This document shows, in pieces, positions 24,670 through 33,889 of a DNA stretch of 64,000 nt; position 1 is the first letter of the stretch, and the number at the start of each line of letters is the position of its first letter. Both the position numbers and the translations under genes were made by a program. Origin of the DNA: CAJCBL01 sp035298965 (GTDB lineage: Bacteria > Verrucomicrobiota > Verrucomicrobiia > Opitutales > Opitutaceae); NCBI GenBank assembly GCA_035298965.1, contig DATGXO010000001.1:27793-91792 (forward strand). Reading direction: 5' to 3'. Below the pieces are notes generated by a model that worked only from the letters and a program-made list of their open reading frames with translations, ran no database searches and was not told where the DNA came from.

Positions 24670-24736
24670 AGGGTACGCGAGAAGAGCACCAGTCCGGCGA
24701 TTCACGCGAGCCGATACAAGCCCGCGGCGCCGCCGT

Positions 24737-25714
24737 TCATGCCGCCCCGACCGCCGGCTGCAGGAACGGCCAGCCGGCGACGAGCAATCCGCTGAGCAAC
24801 GCCAGCACGAGCACGCCCGCAACGTAGGCGAACGTCAGCCGTCGCCCGATGATGCCGAGCGACATTGCGATGGTCGGCAGACACGTGCCGACGGATGCGA
24901 GCATGAATGTGAATGCCGGCCCCGGCCCGAGTCCGAGTTCGAGCAGAGAGCGCGTGAGCGGCACCTCGCCGCCGTCGCACACATACAGCGGGATGCCGCC
25001 GAGCAGCGCGGCGCCGTAGGCGAGCACGCCGTCTCCGTACTCGGCGATGCGCGCGGGCGGCACGAAAGCTGTCAGCACCGCGACCACCGCAATGCTGCCG
25101 ACATAGAGCGGCGCCAGCGCGCGGAGATTGGCGATCGTCTGCCGGAGAAAACGGCCGAAGGCGTTCTGCTCGGGCGCGCCCGCGTTCGCACAGCCACAGG
25201 CGCCATCGTCGTCACATGTTTCGTCGGCTGCATCGCCGCCGCCACTGCACGTCGTGCCGCCGCAGCAGGACGCGTCGCCGGCACGTGTCTCGCTCGGTAT
25301 CTTCGCCACCGCGTGTTCCGAAAGCGCGTTCGCGACGGCGCCAAACGCCAACGTGAACGCGATCGGTAGGATGACGCGGGCCGCCGCGAAACCACCGCCG
25401 ACCATCGCGGCGGTGAGCGCGACCGTGTGGGGGCTGATGAGCGGCGCGATCAGGAGAAACGCCGCCACGGTGCCGAGCGGCGCGCCACGCGCCCGGAGCG
25501 AGCGGGCCACGGGCACGGTGCTCATCGCGCAGCCGGGTAGCAGAGCGCCGGCGAGCGTGGCGATCGCGAGCGAACCGGTGCCCGACGCGAGCCAGCGCTC
25601 CGCCCAGCGCCGAGGTAGAAACGCCTCGAGCGCGGAACCGAGCAGCAGGCCGAGGACGAACGGCACGACGGTGTCGGATAGAAGGTGGAGAAACGAGGCG
25701 AGGAGCGTTTGCAT
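24737..25714 (-). CDS. SO_0444-type permease (DUF318), putative metal efflux
   Basis: A 325-residue membrane protein with about ten hydrophobic helices in two halves. The halves carry LLPGCAMSTVPVARSLRARG and LYVCDGGEVPLTRSLLELGL, matching the ArsP/DUF318 permease fold. Between them (residues ~150-195) is a loop with about eight cysteines (CCGGTTCSGGG, then CDDDGACGC), as in the SO_0444 group annotated as Cu/Zn efflux. I chose the ATG at 25714; the longer frame upstream has no membrane character. It diverges from the moxR operon. Confidence 0.82.
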   Translation of the reverse strand: MQTLLASFLHLLSDTVVPFVLGLLLGSALEAFLPRRWAERWLASGTGSLAIATLAGALLPGCAMSTVPVARSLRARGAPLGTVAAFLLIAPLISPHTVALTAAMVGGGFAAARVILPIAFTLAFGAVANALSEHAVAKIPSETRAGDASCCGGTTCSGGGDAADETCDDDGACGCANAGAPEQNAFGRFLRQTIANLRALAPLYVGSIAVVAVLTAFVPPARIAEYGDGVLAYGAALLGGIPLYVCDGGEVPLTRSLLELGLGPGPAFTFMLASVGTCLPTIAMSLGIIGRRLTFAYVAGVLVLALLSGLLVAGWPFLQPAVGAA

Positions 25715-25836
25715 CGACTTGCGGCGGTGCGGCCGAGTGGAGGAGGGGCGGCGCGCGGCCGGAGTCAACTTGTGTGTGGATCCGGGCGCCGCGGGGCACG
25801 CTTGCTTCGCCCGCCTCTGTCGCCAGCTTTTCCGGC

Positions 25837-26808
25837 ATGAACGAAACCGCCGAGTCGACACAGGTGGTGGCAAGCCGCGGAAAACTGGATCGGCTGCGCG
25901 CAAGCATCCGGCGCACGATCAAGGGCAAGGACGACGCGATCGAGCAGGTGCTCGTGTGCCTGCTCGCGCAGGGCCATCTGCTGCTCGAGGATCTACCCGG
26001 CGTGGGCAAGACCACGCTCGCGTATTCGCTGGCGCGTTCGCTCGATTGCTCGTTCTCGCGCGTCCAGTTCACGAGCGACCTGCTGCCCACAGACGTCACT
26101 GGCGTGGCGATCTACGACGAGCGCGTGCGGGAGTTCGTCTTCAAGCGCGGACCGGTCTTCGCGAACATTGTGCTCGCGGACGAGATCAACCGCGCGACGC
26201 CGAAGACGCAGTCCGCGCTGCTCGAGGTGATGGACCGCGGCAAGATCACGGCCGACGGCGTCACGCACGACATCGGTGCGCCGTTCATGGTTTTCGCGAC
26301 GCAGAACCCCGTCGACTACGAGGGCACGTTCCCGTTGCCCGAGAGCCAGCTCGATCGGTTCCTGATGCGCTTGCGCATGGGCTATCCGGCGGCGGCGGAC
26401 GAACTCGAGATTCTCCAACGCCCGCGGCTGACCTACGACACGATCAACGTCGAACCTGTGCTCACACGGTCGGAACTCGTCGCGCTGCAGGAACTCGCCG
26501 GACACGTCTTCGTCGAGGACAGCGTGCTGGAGTACCTCTTGAAGATTGTGGCGGCGACGCGCACCGAGAGCGAGTTTCGCACCGGCGTGAGCGTGCGCGG
26601 CGGGCTGGCGTTGAAGCAGGCCGCGCAGGCGCGCGCGCTGGTGTTTGGCCGCGATTTCGTGCTGCCGGAAGACGTCACGAAACTCGTCGTGCCGGTCCTC
26701 GCTCATCGCCTCGCGTTGGCTCGCCAAGGTGCGGACGCGCTCGAGGAGCGGGTCGCGATCGAGACGATTCTCCGGCGCCTGCTCAGCCATCTGCCCGAGC
26801 CGGTCTGA
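25837..26808 (+). CDS. MoxR-family AAA+ ATPase
   Basis: A 323-residue AAA+ protein: Walker A LLLEDLPGVGKTTLAYSLAR, Walker B NIVLADEINRATPKTQSALL, sensor 1 FMVFATQNPVDYEGTFPLPE and sensor 2 RGGLALKQAAQARAL. MoxR ATPases act as chaperones that mature partner complexes, typically together with a DUF58 protein and a membrane transglutaminase, exactly the two genes that follow (5-bp gap, then a 56-bp overlap). It is cytosolic. The client is unknown. Confidence 0.95.
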   Translation: MNETAESTQVVASRGKLDRLRASIRRTIKGKDDAIEQVLVCLLAQGHLLLEDLPGVGKTTLAYSLARSLDCSFSRVQFTSDLLPTDVTGVAIYDERVREFVFKRGPVFANIVLADEINRATPKTQSALLEVMDRGKITADGVTHDIGAPFMVFATQNPVDYEGTFPLPESQLDRFLMRLRMGYPAAADELEILQRPRLTYDTINVEPVLTRSELVALQELAGHVFVEDSVLEYLLKIVAATRTESEFRTGVSVRGGLALKQAAQARALVFGRDFVLPEDVTKLVVPVLAHRLALARQGADALEERVAIETILRRLLSHLPEPV

Positions 26809-26813
26809 TCGCC

Positions 26814-28019
26814 GTGGCCGACAGCCTGTCATCCCCGGCACGAGCGTCGGTGGGCGCGACGGAGCCCGTCCGCGCCGCAGTTCCCGCCGTGGCCGATGCC
26901 GAATGGCACGGGCTCGGTCGCGCGCGTTGGCGGCGGCAGTGGCGGCGGTTTTCCTGGCAGGAGTTGCTCTGGGGACTGCTTCTTCCGGAGAAACGCCAGC
27001 GGATCCTGCCCACGGTGTCCGGGATGATCCTGCTGGTGTTGGTGCTGGCGATCGGGATGGCGGCCTACAACACGGGCAACAACATCCTCTTTCTCACGCT
27101 CGCGCTGCTGCTCTCGAGCTTGGTGCTGAGCGGTGTGCTCGCGTGGCTCAATTTCTCGGGTACGGAGTGGCGGCTGCGGCCGGCGTTACCATTCAGGGTG
27201 GGGCAGGAGGCCGCGGTCGCGGTGGAGCTGCGCAGCCGCAAACGTGTGCTGCCCACCTACGCGCTCTGGTTCGATTTGGAGACGCGGCTTTCGGCGGCGC
27301 AGACGAGGCTTTTTCTGCGCCGGCGGCTCGAGGTCGGCGGCACCGACCGGCTGGAGTGGACGTTCCGACCGACACGCCGCGGGATCGAGACGCTCGAGCT
27401 GTCCGGTGTCGGGTCGTTGTTCCCCTTCGGTTTCCTGCGGAAGACGATGGGCGCGAAGGTCCGCACGGAGGTGCGCGTGTGGCCCGCGCGTGTCGCGTGC
27501 CATTTCGGCGGCGCGGCGGCGGCGCGCTTCCAGATGGAAAACGAGGAACTCTCGAAGCCGGGCGGCGGCAGCGACCTGCTCGGATTGCGGCGCTACCGCG
27601 CGGGGGATTCGCACCGACACATCCATTGGAAGGCGTCGGCGCGGCTGCGGCAGTTGCTCGTGCGGCAGCACGCGGCCGAGGCGGCGATGACATTTGCCCT
27701 CTGGCTCGATTCCTCCGCGGCGATATGGACGCGGCCCGAGCAATTCGAGCTGCTGTGCAGTTTCGCCGGTTCGCTCGCCGAGGACCTCTACCGCGCGGGA
27801 CGGCTCGACAGCGTCGCGGTCGACGACGAACCGGCGCTGCTGGTGCGCCGCATCCGCGATGTCGACACATGGCTCGACCGGCTCGCGGTGCTCGAGCCCG
27901 GAGCGCCGGGCCGAGGTCGGCGCGGGCCGCGCGTGCGCGGCGCCTTGCTGACCTTCGAACCCGATGGAGAAAGGGGGATCCGTGCCCGCTTGGGAAACGA
28001 GATCGCAGCACGCGTCTGA
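26814..28019 (+). CDS. DUF58-domain protein of the MoxR operon
   Basis: A 401-residue protein starting at GTG 26814, 5 bp after moxR. Two membrane helices (VSGMILLVLVLAIGMAAYNT and LFLTLALLLSSLVLSGVL) precede a beta-rich region. The DUF58 core then has GGGSDLLGLRRYRAGDSHRH followed by IHWKASARLRQLLVRQ. DUF58 proteins carry a vWA-like fold and work with MoxR and a transglutaminase. The frame extends far upstream only because it is open antisense to the permease. Its end overlaps the next gene by 56 bp. Confidence 0.9.
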   Translation: MADSLSSPARASVGATEPVRAAVPAVADAEWHGLGRARWRRQWRRFSWQELLWGLLLPEKRQRILPTVSGMILLVLVLAIGMAAYNTGNNILFLTLALLLSSLVLSGVLAWLNFSGTEWRLRPALPFRVGQEAAVAVELRSRKRVLPTYALWFDLETRLSAAQTRLFLRRRLEVGGTDRLEWTFRPTRRGIETLELSGVGSLFPFGFLRKTMGAKVRTEVRVWPARVACHFGGAAAARFQMENEELSKPGGGSDLLGLRRYRAGDSHRHIHWKASARLRQLLVRQHAAEAAMTFALWLDSSAAIWTRPEQFELLCSFAGSLAEDLYRAGRLDSVAVDDEPALLVRRIRDVDTWLDRLAVLEPGAPGRGRRGPRVRGALLTFEPDGERGIRARLGNEIAARV

Positions 28020-30165
28020 AGCGCCGGCGCTCAACGCCGAGGAACTCCACCGGCTGCGTTGGGGCCTCGGCGGGGCGCTCGCGTTGGTGAGCGCGTGGGG
28101 TGTGTTCTTCCTCGACCTAAGCGGCACGGCACTCGTACCGGCGCTCACGGCCATCGTGCTCGCGGCGCTTGTCTGGCCGGCCTGGCCCGGGCGGTTGCCG
28201 TCGTGGGTGTGGCGGCTGGTGTTTCCGGCGCTGATCCTTTTTGTCGCGGCCGATCTGGTACTGAACGGCGAGCCGCTCTCCGCGATGCTGCGGCTTAATC
28301 TGGTGCTGATGCTGGTGCGTGCGGTGGCGCCGCGGCGTCCGCGCGAGGATCTGCAGCTGGTGGTGCTGTGCCTCTTCCTGGTCGTCGTGGCGGGCGTGCT
28401 GACGGTGGCGTTCGGATTTGTGGCGCTGATCCTGGCGTTCACCGCGCTCGCGCTCACATACCTCCTGACGATCACGCTCAGCACGACGCTCGAGTCGGAG
28501 CCGGATGGAGCCGAGGGCTGGACTCGCGTTTCATGGGGACGGCTTCTCCGCCGGGTGCGCGGCGCCGTGGACTGGCGCGTGGTGGCGGCGAGCGCGGGCT
28601 TGTACGTGCTCGTGGTGGCGGTGGCCTCGGCGCTCTTCCTCGCGATTCCGCGCTTCCAGGTCGAGAACTCGCTCGGGTTTCTCCAGCTCAAGAACAAGCG
28701 CTCGCTCAGCGGTTTTTCCGATGTCGTGAAACTCGGCGACGTGACCGACATCGCGCAGGACACGACGACAGCGCTCCGCGCCGAGCTCGACGATCCGAGC
28801 AAAGTGCCCGCGGCGCCGTATTGGCGCATGGTCGCGCTCGACGAGTATCGCGAGGGGACATTCGCCGCGAGCCGTGGCTTGTTGCGCCACGACCGGCGAG
28901 TGGCGGAGGGCCGGGAACTGCACGGCGCCCGGGCGGCGGCGGGCCTGCCGGTGTGGACGTTCTACTATGAAGCCGGCGTGAGCCGGTATCTGCCGCTCAC
29001 GGGAGATTTCGCGCGGCTGCGGCTGCGCGAAGCGCGGTCGCTGGTCCTGAACGACCGCGCCGCCACGATCGCGCTGCGCGACGAGCCGCAATCGATGTTC
29101 GCGTACCGGGTCGAGGGCCTCGAGCTGATGGGCGAACGAGAGGACCCGTTGCTCGCGGAGGAGCTGCGCGCCACGGCGGGGACATCGCCGCAGCGTACTG
29201 AGTTTCCAGGCACGCTGCTCGCCGTCCCCGCGGGCGAGGCAAACGCGGCGGCGCTCGATGGCGTCGTCGGCGAGATCACCGGCGGCGCGCGGTTGTCGGC
29301 GGCGGAGTTCGCCGCGGGAGCGATCGCCTGGCTCGAGGCGCGGCACGACTATTCGATGCGCTCGAGCGTCCCCCCGGGGGCTGAGGACGTCGTGGTGCGG
29401 TGGCTGCGCAGCCGCGAGCCCGGCCACTGCGAGCTGTTCGCCGGCGCGTTCACCTTGCTCGCCCGACGCGCGGGATTTCCGACCCGTGTGGTGACGGGAT
29501 TCAAGGGTGGCGCGTGGAACGAATTCGAGCGGTACTACATGGTGCGCAACTCCGACGCGCACGCCTGGTGCGAGCTCTACGATGAGCGCGGCCGGTGGTT
29601 GCGCGTGGACGCTACTCCTGGCGGTGCGGGTGAATCGGCGAGCGGCCCCGCTCGCACGGGACGGCCAGCGGAGGTGGATCGTAGCTGGACGGCGCGCTTC
29701 GACGCGCTGCGGATGCTCTGGTACCGACGAATCGTGAATTTCGACCGCGTGTCGCAGGAAGAACTTGTGGACACTCTGCGTGCGGCGAGCCGGCGGAGCG
29801 GAGCGGCGTTGATTGCACGGATCGACCGCTGGGGCCGAGCGCTGCGCGATTGGGTGCAACAGCCCTGGAGCTTCGGGCGCGCGGCGCAATGGGGCGGGGT
29901 CTCCGCGGCATGCGTGGTCGTTGCCTGGATCGCGTGGCGCTGGCGCGCGTTGTGGTGGTGGCGCTGGAAACGGCGTCACCACGCCGACCCGGTGCGGCGC
30001 GAGGCGGGACGCTGGTTGCGGCGGTTGGCCTCGGCGCCACGCAGCGAACGCGTGCTCGCGGCGACGGCGGAGCTGGAGCGGCTGCGCTATGGCCCGGTGG
30101 AGGGCCGGCCTTCGGCGCTCGTGGTGTTCCGGCACGCACGCCGCGCACGGCGGCGGCCGGAGTGA
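27964..30165 (+). CDS. TgpA-like membrane transglutaminase
   Basis: A 733-residue protein. The N-terminal third has about six membrane helices (for example LVFPALILFVAADLVLNG and LQLVVLCLFLVVVAGVLTV). The periplasmic transglutaminase-like domain has the triad C489 in EPGHCELFAGAF, H533 in NSDAHAWCELYDERG and D549 in LRVDATPGG. A last helix at ~645-665 is followed by an arginine-rich cytosolic tail. It ends the moxR-DUF58-tgpA operon. The long overlap with DUF58 means a later start (GTG 27982) is possible. Confidence 0.9.
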   Translation: MEKGGSVPAWETRSQHASEAPALNAEELHRLRWGLGGALALVSAWGVFFLDLSGTALVPALTAIVLAALVWPAWPGRLPSWVWRLVFPALILFVAADLVLNGEPLSAMLRLNLVLMLVRAVAPRRPREDLQLVVLCLFLVVVAGVLTVAFGFVALILAFTALALTYLLTITLSTTLESEPDGAEGWTRVSWGRLLRRVRGAVDWRVVAASAGLYVLVVAVASALFLAIPRFQVENSLGFLQLKNKRSLSGFSDVVKLGDVTDIAQDTTTALRAELDDPSKVPAAPYWRMVALDEYREGTFAASRGLLRHDRRVAEGRELHGARAAAGLPVWTFYYEAGVSRYLPLTGDFARLRLREARSLVLNDRAATIALRDEPQSMFAYRVEGLELMGEREDPLLAEELRATAGTSPQRTEFPGTLLAVPAGEANAAALDGVVGEITGGARLSAAEFAAGAIAWLEARHDYSMRSSVPPGAEDVVVRWLRSREPGHCELFAGAFTLLARRAGFPTRVVTGFKGGAWNEFERYYMVRNSDAHAWCELYDERGRWLRVDATPGGAGESASGPARTGRPAEVDRSWTARFDALRMLWYRRIVNFDRVSQEELVDTLRAASRRSGAALIARIDRWGRALRDWVQQPWSFGRAAQWGGVSAACVVVAWIAWRWRALWWWRWKRRHHADPVRREAGRWLRRLASAPRSERVLAATAELERLRYGPVEGRPSALVVFRHARRARRRPE

Positions 30166-30192
30166 GTCGGCGGGGTGCCGGATCCGGACGCG

Positions 30193-30224
30193 AAAACGGC
30201 CGGCGTCGAAATGCCGGCCGTTTT
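30193..30224. terminator. Bidirectional intrinsic terminator
   Basis: AAAACGGCCGGC (30193-30204) is exactly complementary to GCCGGCCGTTTT (30213-30224) around an 8-nt loop. It lies between the convergent tgpA-like and PEP-CTERM genes, and the A and T flanks serve both directions. Confidence 0.9.
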
Positions 30225-30248
30225 GCTGCCACGTGGTGATTCGCAGAA

Positions 30249-31034
30249 TCAGCCCCGTTTCGGAGAGAAGCGCCGACCGAGGATCAACGTCGCCAGGACA
30301 AGTACGCCGAGCAGGCCGAAGGTCGACGGCTCGGGTACCGCGGTGGGCGCGGCGAAGAAGCTCGGGATGTAGTATTCGGTATCGTACGGGCCGAAGTTGG
30401 CGAAGGCCCAGTTGTCGAGATTGAGCTGGAAGTCGAAGGTGTAGAAACCGCTCGCGCCGGCGGAGGTGTTCTCGAAGAGGCCCGAGAAACCGCCGGTGAC
30501 GGCGGTCGGATCTCCCGAACTTGCGTACGTGCCGAAGCCGGCGAGCCAGAAGGCCGGATCGAGGCCGGAGGCGGTGAACCAGAGATGGTAGTCGAGGAAA
30601 CGGCCGGACTGGTTAGCGGCTGCGGTGGTGCCGTCCCAGAGTCGGGCATTGGGCGCGTCGAGCGCGCCGCGGGCGTCGAACGAGAACTGCGTTAGCGTGG
30701 CGTCCCAGAATGCGTGCACGGAGTTGGCGCCGTATTGCAGCGGCACCTGGACGAAGCCGGCGGCGGTGTTGCTGGGACTGCCGGGCGGGGTCCAGTTCGT
30801 GCCGATGTGGTACTGATCCTCCACCAACGGGGAGAAGCCATTGAAGAGCTGGACACGGAGGTCGCGATTCTCGCCGAGGGTGAATGTCGCAAGCGCGTTG
30901 GATGCGCTCTGTGCATCGGCGAGGGTGGAGTAGCGGGTGACGGAGCCGGTGTAGCCGAATCGATCGGTGTAGGCGATGATCTGCGCTTGGACGGCGGTCG
31001 CGGCGAGGGCGAGGGCAACGATGAGGAGTCGCAT
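30249..31034 (-). CDS. PEP-CTERM sorting-domain protein
   Basis: A 261-residue exported protein: signal peptide LLIVALALAATAVQAQ, a ~210-residue beta-type body with many Phe, Tyr and Trp, and the C-terminal sorting signal VPEPSTFGLLGVLVLATLIL followed by GRRFSPKRG. This is the second PEP-CTERM protein in the window. The body has no recognised domain; patterns such as GFYTFDFQLNLDNWAF resemble surface-adhesion or EPS-associated proteins. It is monocistronic, ended by the terminator at 30193-30224, and divergent from the CII-like gene. Confidence 0.9.
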   Translation of the reverse strand: MRLLIVALALAATAVQAQIIAYTDRFGYTGSVTRYSTLADAQSASNALATFTLGENRDLRVQLFNGFSPLVEDQYHIGTNWTPPGSPSNTAAGFVQVPLQYGANSVHAFWDATLTQFSFDARGALDAPNARLWDGTTAAANQSGRFLDYHLWFTASGLDPAFWLAGFGTYASSGDPTAVTGGFSGLFENTSAGASGFYTFDFQLNLDNWAFANFGPYDTEYYIPSFFAAPTAVPEPSTFGLLGVLVLATLILGRRFSPKRG

Positions 31035-31189
31035 GGTGTTGGCTGGTTGCGGCTGGGGGGCGACTGGGTTTCGCCCTAGAGGCTAGCCTAATTTCAATAC
31101 CGGCGGTATCAGGCGTTCCCTGAAACAGTGGTCGGTGGGCCCGGAGGGGGTTCTTGCCAAAGCCCGGGGCGATTCTAAGCTGGGGGCCG

Positions 31190-31687
31190 ATGCACTCGCA
31201 CGAAGTCTTCAAGCAGTTGCTCAAGCGCGTCAGCGCGAAGCAGGTCGCCGGTGAGCTCGGGCTTTCGCTATCGCTCGTGTACAAATGGGCGGAACCGCCC
31301 TCCGAGGGCAGCGGCGCGGCGAACCCGCTCGATCGCGTCGACGCGATCATCAAGCTCACGGGCGACGCCACGATGGCGCAGTGGGTGTGCGAGCGTGCCG
31401 GCGGTTTTTTCATCAAGAATCCGGAGCCCAAGGCGCATCCGTACGAGCTGATTCCCGCGACGAACAACATCGTGCAGGAGTTCGCGGATCTGCTCGGTGT
31501 GATATCGATGGCGGTCGCCGACGGAAAAATCACCCACGAGGAGACCGAGCGGATCCGCAACCGTTGGGAACAGCTGAAGTCGGTGACGGAGGGTTTCGTC
31601 CGCGCCGCCGAGGAAGGGAAACTGCCTCCAGTCGCTTCGGCCGCCGCGCTGGGCAAACCCGGCGCGGGTACCCTCGCGAAAGACTGA
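31190..31687 (+). CDS. Phage-CII-like (CP76-type) HTH regulator
   Basis: A 165-residue protein. Residues 1-80 match the phage regulatory CII pattern: HEVFKQLLKRVSAKQVAGEL, HTH core LGLSLSLVYKWAEPP, NPLDRVDAIIKLTGD, WVCERAGGFFIKNP. A helical C-terminal half (NNIVQEFADLLGVISMAVAD, then HEETERIRNRWEQL) may oligomerise. No other phage gene is near, so it is probably a domesticated regulator. I chose ATG 31190 over 31154 because the HTH then starts at the N-terminus. It heads a three-gene group. Confidence 0.78.
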   Translation: MHSHEVFKQLLKRVSAKQVAGELGLSLSLVYKWAEPPSEGSGAANPLDRVDAIIKLTGDATMAQWVCERAGGFFIKNPEPKAHPYELIPATNNIVQEFADLLGVISMAVADGKITHEETERIRNRWEQLKSVTEGFVRAAEEGKLPPVASAAALGKPGAGTLAKD

Positions 31688-31865
31688 AGCTGGCCAGGCG
31701 CAGACTGCTGACGTGCCCGCCGGGGTCGGACGAGAAACCGGTTGCCGCCGGATCGGTACAGGCGTAGCGCGGTGGGCGAGGCCGCGGTCGGGCCGTTTCC
31801 CCGCCAGCTCGGGCTGGCGGGCGAGATAGAGGCGCCACGCGGCCGAACACGAACCCCAGCATACC

Positions 31866-32243
31866 ATGGCAAACGACACCGCGGCGGCTTCGAAGAAGGG
31901 CTTCGAAGGCATCATCGATTCGATCAAGAACACCGTGACGGACGTCTCCTCGCTCGAGGTCATGACGTTTCGCGGGACGATCACCGGCAACGTGAACGGC
32001 GAATACGAGTGGAAGGACCTGCTGACCCAACTGAAGGCGGACAAGGGCAAGCTCACCCTCGCGCTGGCCACGGTCGTGGATCTCGACTCGGACACGCGGA
32101 CGTTCATCGCCGACGAGGCGCCGCCCCAATGGATCATCGATGTGCACACCGCGGCGGTGGCTTCAGGGCTCGAGGCGCGTCGCGCGATCCTGGAACTGGT
32201 GACGAACTCCGTGCGCACGCTGGTTTCCCCGGCGGGCAAGTAA
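31866..32243 (+). CDS. Unknown 125-residue protein
   Basis: I recognise no family. The protein is soluble, with an N-terminal amphipathic helix (KKGFEGIIDSIKNTVTDVSS), a central beta region (LEVMTFRGTITGNVNGEYEW), and helices at the end (EARRAILELVTNSVRTLV). No signal peptide or cysteine is present. It sits 178 bp after the CII-like gene and 7 bp before the 536-residue gene, so it is probably co-expressed with the latter. Codon bias matches the neighbours, which supports a real gene. Confidence 0.7.
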   Translation: MANDTAAASKKGFEGIIDSIKNTVTDVSSLEVMTFRGTITGNVNGEYEWKDLLTQLKADKGKLTLALATVVDLDSDTRTFIADEAPPQWIIDVHTAAVASGLEARRAILELVTNSVRTLVSPAGK

Positions 32244-32250
32244 GCGGGCC

Positions 32251-33861
32251 ATGATCGAGCTCGACGGGGCGCGGGCGCAGGCGGCGTTTGCCGAGTTCCG
32301 CGCGGATTTTGATTCGGCCGTGCCGGCGGCCGATCTCGTCGCGACCGCGGGTTACTTCGCCGTGGCGTGCGAGACCGGAGCCGTCCCGCCGCTCACGCTA
32401 GACGACAAGGATCTGGCGGTGGCGCCGGAGGACACGCGCGAGCGAGTCCGCGCCGTCTACGATCGGCTGGGGCGACTCGGCTACACGCCGCTGCATTCGG
32501 AGCCGACCAGCGACTGGCGGGAGTTGCGTCCGGCATTTTCGGAGTTCCAGCGCGAGGCGGGGTTGTGCAGCGGAGGGCGGGTTTGCGGTGAACTGACCCT
32601 GGCGGATTGGCGCGCGTTGCAGGAGATCTTCGATTTCGAAACGCCGATGGAGGGCCCTCGGTGGTTCTCCGGAGACGTGCCGAGGCCGGCGCTCGAACGC
32701 GCGACGCGGCTGCGGCTCAGCGTGTTTGGTTTCGGGCGCGCTCCGCGCGCGGACGACTGGCGGCCGACGGCCGAGTCCATGGCTGCATTCGCGGAGGTGG
32801 CACAGGAGCTGGAGCTGACCGATGGACCGTTGCCGCCGGCGCTCACGCCGGAGTTTGCCGCCACGTTATTTGATCACGACGCGCTTGTCGCGCAGATCGC
32901 GGCACGAACGGCGCCGCTTCCGGCGAGCGCCCACGTTCGCGATTTCCTCGTCTGCCTCGCCAAAGTCGAACTGTGGCTCCACGGCTTCGATATCGCGCCC
33001 GACGGCAACCCTGCGCTCACGGTCCGCACCTTTCACGCCGGTCGACACGGACGCTGGAGCGCCGAGCCGTCACCCGTAGCGAACTTCATCGTGCGAGCCT
33101 GCGAAGATGTCTTCGCCGATCCCGCGGCGACACCGCCGCCAAGACGTCCGGAGGAGATTCCCGAGCGCGTGCCGGCGCTGCTTGCCGCACTGGAGCGACT
33201 GCGGCGCGATGCGGAAACGAGGACTGCGGATGCCGCGCGGGACTCGACGGCATTGATCGGTCGGCTGCAGGAGAAGCTCGATGCGGAACCGCGGCTGTGG
33301 GCGCGCATCCGCGATGTGGGACGAAAGCTGACCGGCGCGTTGTTCGACGGTGTGAAACGCGCGGTGGCCTGGCTCGCGCGATTTTTCGCGAAGGCGGTCG
33401 ACTGGACGGTGAACGCGTTGGCGAACGCTTGGCGCGCAGTCTACCACTTCATGGGCAGCGCGGCGTCGCGATTGCGTCGGGCCCTGCGGACGTTTTCAGC
33501 TGGCGTCGATTTCTTCACTGCTCGGCTTGTGACGGACACTGCCGGGCAGATCGCGTGCGCGAAGAGCGTTGACTTCGATCTGCGGGTGCTTGTCGACGAG
33601 CGTGCAACCGCGGACGAGGTGCGGGCGTTTGGCGTGGGGTTGCGGCAGCGGTCGCGGGCGTTGGCGATCGCGTGTCGCATGATCCGGCTCGTCGCGACGG
33701 CGGTGCGCGGGGCGCTTTGCGGCGCGACGGCGACAATCGGCGGTTTCGTGCCGCTGTTGCTCGGTTTGGCCTCGGCGTATTCGCAGATCCGCGAACTCGA
33801 CCGGTTGCTTGATTGTTGCGGGGCCGAACTCGACGCAGCAGCGGAACTGCGCTGCCGTTGA
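32251..33861 (+). CDS. Unknown protein with two PG-binding-like repeats and helical C-terminus
   Basis: A 536-residue protein. Residues ~65-130 (RVRAVYDRLGRLGYTPLHSE, then FSEFQREAGLCSGGRVCGEL) follow the peptidoglycan-binding domain 1 pattern of RLxxLGY...FQ..GL..G. A weaker second copy lies at ~145-210. Residues ~340-420 are amphipathic, Ala/Trp/Arg-rich helices (KRAVAWLARFFAKAVDWTVN). Near residues 475-505 is a hydrophobic segment (GALCGATATIGGFVPLLLGL). There is no signal peptide. A role at membrane or cell wall, or as an effector, is conceivable but unproven. Confidence 0.7.
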   Translation: MIELDGARAQAAFAEFRADFDSAVPAADLVATAGYFAVACETGAVPPLTLDDKDLAVAPEDTRERVRAVYDRLGRLGYTPLHSEPTSDWRELRPAFSEFQREAGLCSGGRVCGELTLADWRALQEIFDFETPMEGPRWFSGDVPRPALERATRLRLSVFGFGRAPRADDWRPTAESMAAFAEVAQELELTDGPLPPALTPEFAATLFDHDALVAQIAARTAPLPASAHVRDFLVCLAKVELWLHGFDIAPDGNPALTVRTFHAGRHGRWSAEPSPVANFIVRACEDVFADPAATPPPRRPEEIPERVPALLAALERLRRDAETRTADAARDSTALIGRLQEKLDAEPRLWARIRDVGRKLTGALFDGVKRAVAWLARFFAKAVDWTVNALANAWRAVYHFMGSAASRLRRALRTFSAGVDFFTARLVTDTAGQIACAKSVDFDLRVLVDERATADEVRAFGVGLRQRSRALAIACRMIRLVATAVRGALCGATATIGGFVPLLLGLASAYSQIRELDRLLDCCGAELDAAAELRCR

Positions 33862-33889
33862 ACCCGCCGAGGAGCAGCCAGTGCGCAGT

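Noticed and set aside
25128..26813. Very long N-terminal extension of the DUF58 frame
   Set aside because: The extension is antisense to the permease and out of frame over moxR; the GTG at 26814, 5 bp after moxR, fits the family.
31190..33861. Prophage remnant
   Set aside because: Only the CII-like regulator is of phage type. There is no integrase, terminase, capsid, tail or attachment-site repeat nearby, and base composition matches the surroundings.
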